DNA of 24,609 nt from positions 1 to 24,609 of the IMG/VR virus record IMGVR_UViG_3300013132_000248. One strand, written 5' to 3'. Below the pieces are notes generated by a model. That model saw nothing but the letters and a program-made list of their open reading frames with translations. It made no database searches and was not told the origin of the DNA. The stretch's first letter is position 1; every line of letters starts with the position of its first letter. The stretch is from a virus. Shown piece by piece: positions 21,825 through 24,609 of the stretch. A program made the translations under genes and the position numbers.

Positions 21825-24041
21825 ATGACGAATATTAATAAGGCACATTTCGATGTAGATGGAGACAATCTTCGTCTCACTATGCCTATCGCTAAAGTAG
21901 ATGAAGAAAAAAGAATCGTTAGTGGATTTGCTACTTTAGACAATATAGATCGTCAGGGCGATGTTCTCATGTCCGAGGCTTCTAGAAAAGCCTTTGAGAA
22001 TTTTAGAGGCAATGTTCGTCTTATGCATCAGCCAATTCCTGCTGGCAAAGTAGTTTCATTTAGAGAGAATTCTTTTTACGATAAAGAGACTGGTCAGACA
22101 TACAGTGGAATTTTTGTCGATGCATACATTTCAAAAGGCGCTGAAAATATTTGGCAGATGGTTTTAGACGGTACGCTAACAGGATTCTCAATCGGTGGAA
22201 GAATCCTTGACTTCGAAAACTCAATGGATAAAAGTGATGACGAGTCCCCTGTAAGAGTCGTTAAAGAATATGAATTGATGGAGTTGTCATTAGTTGACTC
22301 TCCCGCTAATCAATTTGCTAATATCTTTTCTATTCAAAAGTTAGGTGACGAAATTATCACATCTGGTATTGCTACAGAATTTACAACAGATACAGTTTTC
22401 TGGTGTGCATCAGACGCTATCGCCTTCTCTGACAAGGTTGAATCAATGGAGTGCCCCTCATGTAAATCATCTATGGTAGAGATAGGGTGGGTAGAGTCCA
22501 CTGATATCAATAAGAATCAAGAGATTGGAAAACTAGTGGACAACTACTTAGTAAAAGCAGATTCAGTAAGCACTGGCGATTTTGTATCATGGGGTTCATC
22601 TGGTGGAACTGCTCGCGGTAAAGTACAAAGAGTTGTAAGAACTGGAAGTGTTAATGTTCCAGGTTCAGATTTTACAATTACCGCAGAAGAGGGAAACCCT
22701 GCTGTCCTTATTAGAGTATACAGAAAGGGCAAAGATGGGTGGGAGGCAACAGATACAGTGGTTGGACATAAAATGAAAACTCTAACAAGAATTTCTTCAC
22801 TTGGCAAGATGCATGATGAGGATCTTGAAGATGAAGAGGAAATGCACAAGGAGACAGTGACTAATGAAGTCACTCCAAATCGTAATGCACAACAAGGTAT
22901 TCGTGGTGGAATACCAAAAGAGAAGAAGAAAAAGAAGGTCACATATAAAGCCGACCAATCCCCAATACAAGAAAATGATTTCGTTGCATTTAAGTTAGAC
23001 TCCTCTATTGAAAAAGGTAGAGTAGAGTTGCTTAATAGCGAAAAGGCTAGCGTAAGAATATATCAGAAGAATAAAAATAATAAGTTTGTGAAAACAGACA
23101 GAATTATCGTTAAAGAACTTTCAGAACTTACAAAAATAATTGTTTCTTCTATAACTAAATCTATTTCTGATGAATCATTTAGTCAACTACAAGACTTAAT
23201 TTCTCAACATAATGAAAAATATGGTAATGTTACTCATAAGAATGTAGCCGTTAATGATGTATTAGAGGTTTATTCTAGAGGAATACAAGCATTCAATGCT
23301 AGTCCAGCAAAAAGTGATAAAGAAGTGGCGGACATGTGGGCTAAAGAAAGAGTAAATGGATTCCTTAATGCTATAGCAAAAGGAAAATTCAAAAGAATGC
23401 CATATGACACAGATTTGTTGCCAACTGGTCACCCATTGTCAACAAAAAAGTCTGGCGAGGTAGATGATTCTCCGCTGACTTTAGAAAAACAAAAAGGAGG
23501 TGTTGAAATGGCTGAAAATGAAACAAGCCATGAAGAACTTGACACCGCCCAGGCTATTGACGAAACTTCTGTAGAAGAAGTAGAGTTTGAAGTGGAAGAA
23601 ACTATAGAGGGCGTCGTTGTTGAGGCTCTTGCAATGGCTAAGGCCGATGGCATTGAAGAAGATGCCACCGACGCTTCCCCAGAAGTTTCTGACGTAGAAA
23701 AGGCTATGGGTGAGGTTAAGTCCTTCGTAGAAGAAGCACTCGCAAAGTCTGTTGAATCCAGCACAGAATCTCTTGACAAGATTACTAATGCTGTTCTTGA
23801 ACTTTCAAAGGCTGTTGACGAGAAAATTGGACAACTTCAATCTAAGTATGAAGAAGTCACTAAGAGTTTGGCTGATCTCAACAATGCTGCTACAGAAATT
23901 GCTACTCGCGTAGAATCTGTAGAAGAAGAGACAGCAATGAAGAAGTCTGGCGAACTAGAAAATAGTATCCCAGAGCAACCCGTAATGAAAAAGTCATTAT
24001 GGGGCGGACGCTTCCTCAGTTCCGCAGATTTATTTAACTAA
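21825..24041 (+). CDS. Prohead maturation protease fused to internal domains and scaffold
   Basis: A 738-residue head protein. Residues 20-172 are an S78/XkdF-type prohead serine protease: GFATLDNIDRQGD, His68 (VRLMHQP), Ser122 (GFSIGGR), then ELMELSLVDSPAN, the usual closing strand. It is expected to cleave scaffold and capsid protein during maturation. Next come Cys194 and a CPSC pair (210-213), a possible incomplete zinc knuckle. A beta domain at 247-322 (GDFVSWGSSGGTARGKVQRV, later VGHKMKTLTRI) is followed by a basic KEKKKKK linker and a diverged copy at 380-438 (NDFVAFK...EKGRVELL). Residues 500-538 hold a WAKERVNGFLNAI...DTDLLPTGHP motif. From 562 it is an acidic, coiled-coil scaffold also made separately. 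Family secure; Ser/His assignment by motif. Confidence 0.88.
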   Translation: MTNINKAHFDVDGDNLRLTMPIAKVDEEKRIVSGFATLDNIDRQGDVLMSEASRKAFENFRGNVRLMHQPIPAGKVVSFRENSFYDKETGQTYSGIFVDAYISKGAENIWQMVLDGTLTGFSIGGRILDFENSMDKSDDESPVRVVKEYELMELSLVDSPANQFANIFSIQKLGDEIITSGIATEFTTDTVFWCASDAIAFSDKVESMECPSCKSSMVEIGWVESTDINKNQEIGKLVDNYLVKADSVSTGDFVSWGSSGGTARGKVQRVVRTGSVNVPGSDFTITAEEGNPAVLIRVYRKGKDGWEATDTVVGHKMKTLTRISSLGKMHDEDLEDEEEMHKETVTNEVTPNRNAQQGIRGGIPKEKKKKKVTYKADQSPIQENDFVAFKLDSSIEKGRVELLNSEKASVRIYQKNKNNKFVKTDRIIVKELSELTKIIVSSITKSISDESFSQLQDLISQHNEKYGNVTHKNVAVNDVLEVYSRGIQAFNASPAKSDKEVADMWAKERVNGFLNAIAKGKFKRMPYDTDLLPTGHPLSTKKSGEVDDSPLTLEKQKGGVEMAENETSHEELDTAQAIDETSVEEVEFEVEETIEGVVVEALAMAKADGIEEDATDASPEVSDVEKAMGEVKSFVEEALAKSVESSTESLDKITNAVLELSKAVDEKIGQLQSKYEEVTKSLADLNNAATEIATRVESVEEETAMKKSGELENSIPEQPVMKKSLWGGRFLSSADLFN
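23491..23501 (+). promoter_or_regulatory. Internal Shine-Dalgarno sequence for the scaffold
   Basis: AAAAAGGAGGT inside the protease gene, with AGGAGG ending 7 bases before an in-frame ATG at 23508. It is among the best ribosome sites in the window, stronger than that of the parent gene, which appears leaderless. Confidence 0.75.
23508..24041 (+). CDS. Nested scaffold protein, in frame within the protease gene
   Basis: A 177-residue product predicted from an internal in-frame start. It is very acidic at the N-terminus (EEVEFEVEETIEG), forms a long heptad-like helix at about 60-140 (VEKAMGEVKSFVEEALAKS, then LQSKYEEVTKSLADL), and ends in a short basic/aromatic tail (MKKSLWGGRF). These are hallmarks of phage scaffolding proteins, whose basic tail contacts the capsid protein. 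Making the scaffold alone as well as fused to the protease is the known arrangement of lambda Nu3/C and several other phages. It lies just before the major capsid gene. Separate expression is inferred from the ribosome site, not shown. Confidence 0.7.
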   Translation: MAENETSHEELDTAQAIDETSVEEVEFEVEETIEGVVVEALAMAKADGIEEDATDASPEVSDVEKAMGEVKSFVEEALAKSVESSTESLDKITNAVLELSKAVDEKIGQLQSKYEEVTKSLADLNNAATEIATRVESVEEETAMKKSGELENSIPEQPVMKKSLWGGRFLSSADLFN

Positions 24042-24042
24042 T

Positions 24043-24062
24043 TAAAATAAGAAAGAGAGGTG
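24043..24062 (+). promoter_or_regulatory. Possible -10 box and ribosome site of the capsid gene
   Basis: TAAAAT at 24043-24048 would start transcription near 24055. A GAGAGGTG stretch ending at about 24062 lies 11-12 bases before the ATG at 24074, a longer spacing than usual. The box is only a weak match. Confidence 0.35.
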
Positions 24063-24073
24063 TAAAGAAAAGC

Positions 24074-24609
24074 ATGAGTGACGTAATTAATAAGGCCGCT
24101 GCCGCAGTAAATGTCGGTACAGGTGCAATCATCTCAGATCTCGCTTCTAGCGGTGATATGGAGAACTTGACCACCAACCCATTGACTCAAAATGGTGGCG
24201 TCCTACTTCCAGAACAATCCCGTCAATTCCTAGACTATGTTTTCGATCAAATGGTTCTAGGCAACGACGGTCGTAGACAAATCATGCGTTCAAACACTGC
24301 CGAATTTGATAAGATTCAGGTTGGTACACGTTTGATTCGCAAGGCATCACAGGCAAGCGAGAACATTTTCGATGCTGGTGCAGGCACTACAGGTTATGCT
24401 AACCGTGGCGCTCAATTCACTAAGGTCGAAATCGTCACAACTAAGTTCCGCTTGGACTACGAACTCTCAACTGAGGCACTTGAGGATAACATTGAAGGCT
24501 CCGCTCTTGAAGATCACATTGTCCGCCTAATGGCTGGTCAATTCGGTAACGATCTTGAAGATATCGCCATCAATGGTGTCGCTGCTCAGGGTACTGCATC
24601 CTACGCTGG
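24074..24609 (+). CDS. Major capsid protein, HK97 fold (5' part; runs off the window)
   Basis: The open frame runs from ATG 24074 to the window end, 178 codons without a stop. The product has features of HK97-type major capsid proteins: an N-terminal arm, GGVLLPEQSRQFLDYVFDQ, a strand TRLIRKASQA, then TTKFRLDYELSTEALEDNIE and a spine-helix-like HIVRLMAGQFGNDLEDIAING. It follows the protease/scaffold gene directly, as expected. No cleaved delta domain is evident because the scaffold is encoded upstream. Codons are richer in C-ending choices (ATC, GTC, TTC, CGT) than in the neighbouring genes, consistent with very high expression. The 3' portion is missing. Confidence 0.9.
   Translation, partial: MSDVINKAAAAVNVGTGAIISDLASSGDMENLTTNPLTQNGGVLLPEQSRQFLDYVFDQMVLGNDGRRQIMRSNTAEFDKIQVGTRLIRKASQASENIFDAGAGTTGYANRGAQFTKVEIVTTKFRLDYELSTEALEDNIEGSALEDHIVRLMAGQFGNDLEDIAINGVAAQGTASYA

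Noticed and set aside
22544-22942. Open frame on the minus strand opposite the prohead protease
   Set aside because: The Phe and Ser runs are the complement of Lys/Glu-rich codons on the + strand; nothing supports expression.
1-24609. tRNA genes, reverse transcriptase of a diversity-generating element, integrase, insertion sequences
   Set aside because: I looked for cloverleaf-like segments and the typical motifs of these proteins and saw none.

Overview
The window is part of a tailed double-stranded DNA phage (or prophage) genome. Every supported gene lies on the + strand, and the right end holds the classical head module in order: a small conserved pre-portal gene, a portal, a prohead protease with fused scaffold, and the start of an HK97-fold major capsid protein. 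The DNA is AT-rich. Several genes start 6-9 bases after a TATAAT-like -10 box, the geometry of leaderless mRNA. That habit is common in actinobacteria, so I lean toward an actinobacterial host, but this is inference. No terminase, tape measure, lysis, integrase or tRNA gene is visible.

Layout. (1) 35-1969: a single-chain class II (adenosylcobalamin) ribonucleotide reductase. (2) 1983-8811: four appendage genes, namely a 1024-residue LamG/carbohydrate-binding protein, a small fibre protein, and two modular fibre proteins built from repeats and shared modules. (3) 8847-11447: a small virion-like protein and two related glycine-rich adhesins. The longer adhesin carries a collagen-like run of eight Gly-X-Pro triplets and a Pro/Asn/Gly-rich segment, inserted at a loop that the shorter paralogue lacks. 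(4) 11451-19017: a tightly coupled, very AT-rich cassette of ten genes. It contains an unknown protein, a degenerate 2-oxoglutarate-oxygenase-like protein, two proteins with an intact prolyl-4-hydroxylase-type metal and cosubstrate set (HxD...H...K), two GT60-like glycosyltransferases (one canonical, one degenerate), three paralogous proteins of unknown function, and a possible extra glycosyltransferase. (5) 19037-19885: another appendage protein. (6) 19904-24609: the head module.

The main proposal is that genes 8847-19017 form one transcription unit that makes a collagen-like adhesin together with enzymes to hydroxylate its prolines (P4H-type oxygenases) and glycosylate the hydroxyprolines (GT60, the family of the Skp1 hydroxyproline GlcNAc-transferase). 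In the collagen run every Y-position residue is proline, the position collagen prolyl 4-hydroxylases modify. The enzyme families and gene coupling are read from the sequence; the substrate link is inference.

In the head module, a strong Shine-Dalgarno sequence and an in-frame ATG inside the protease gene predict a separate 177-residue scaffold protein made from the 3' end of the same gene.
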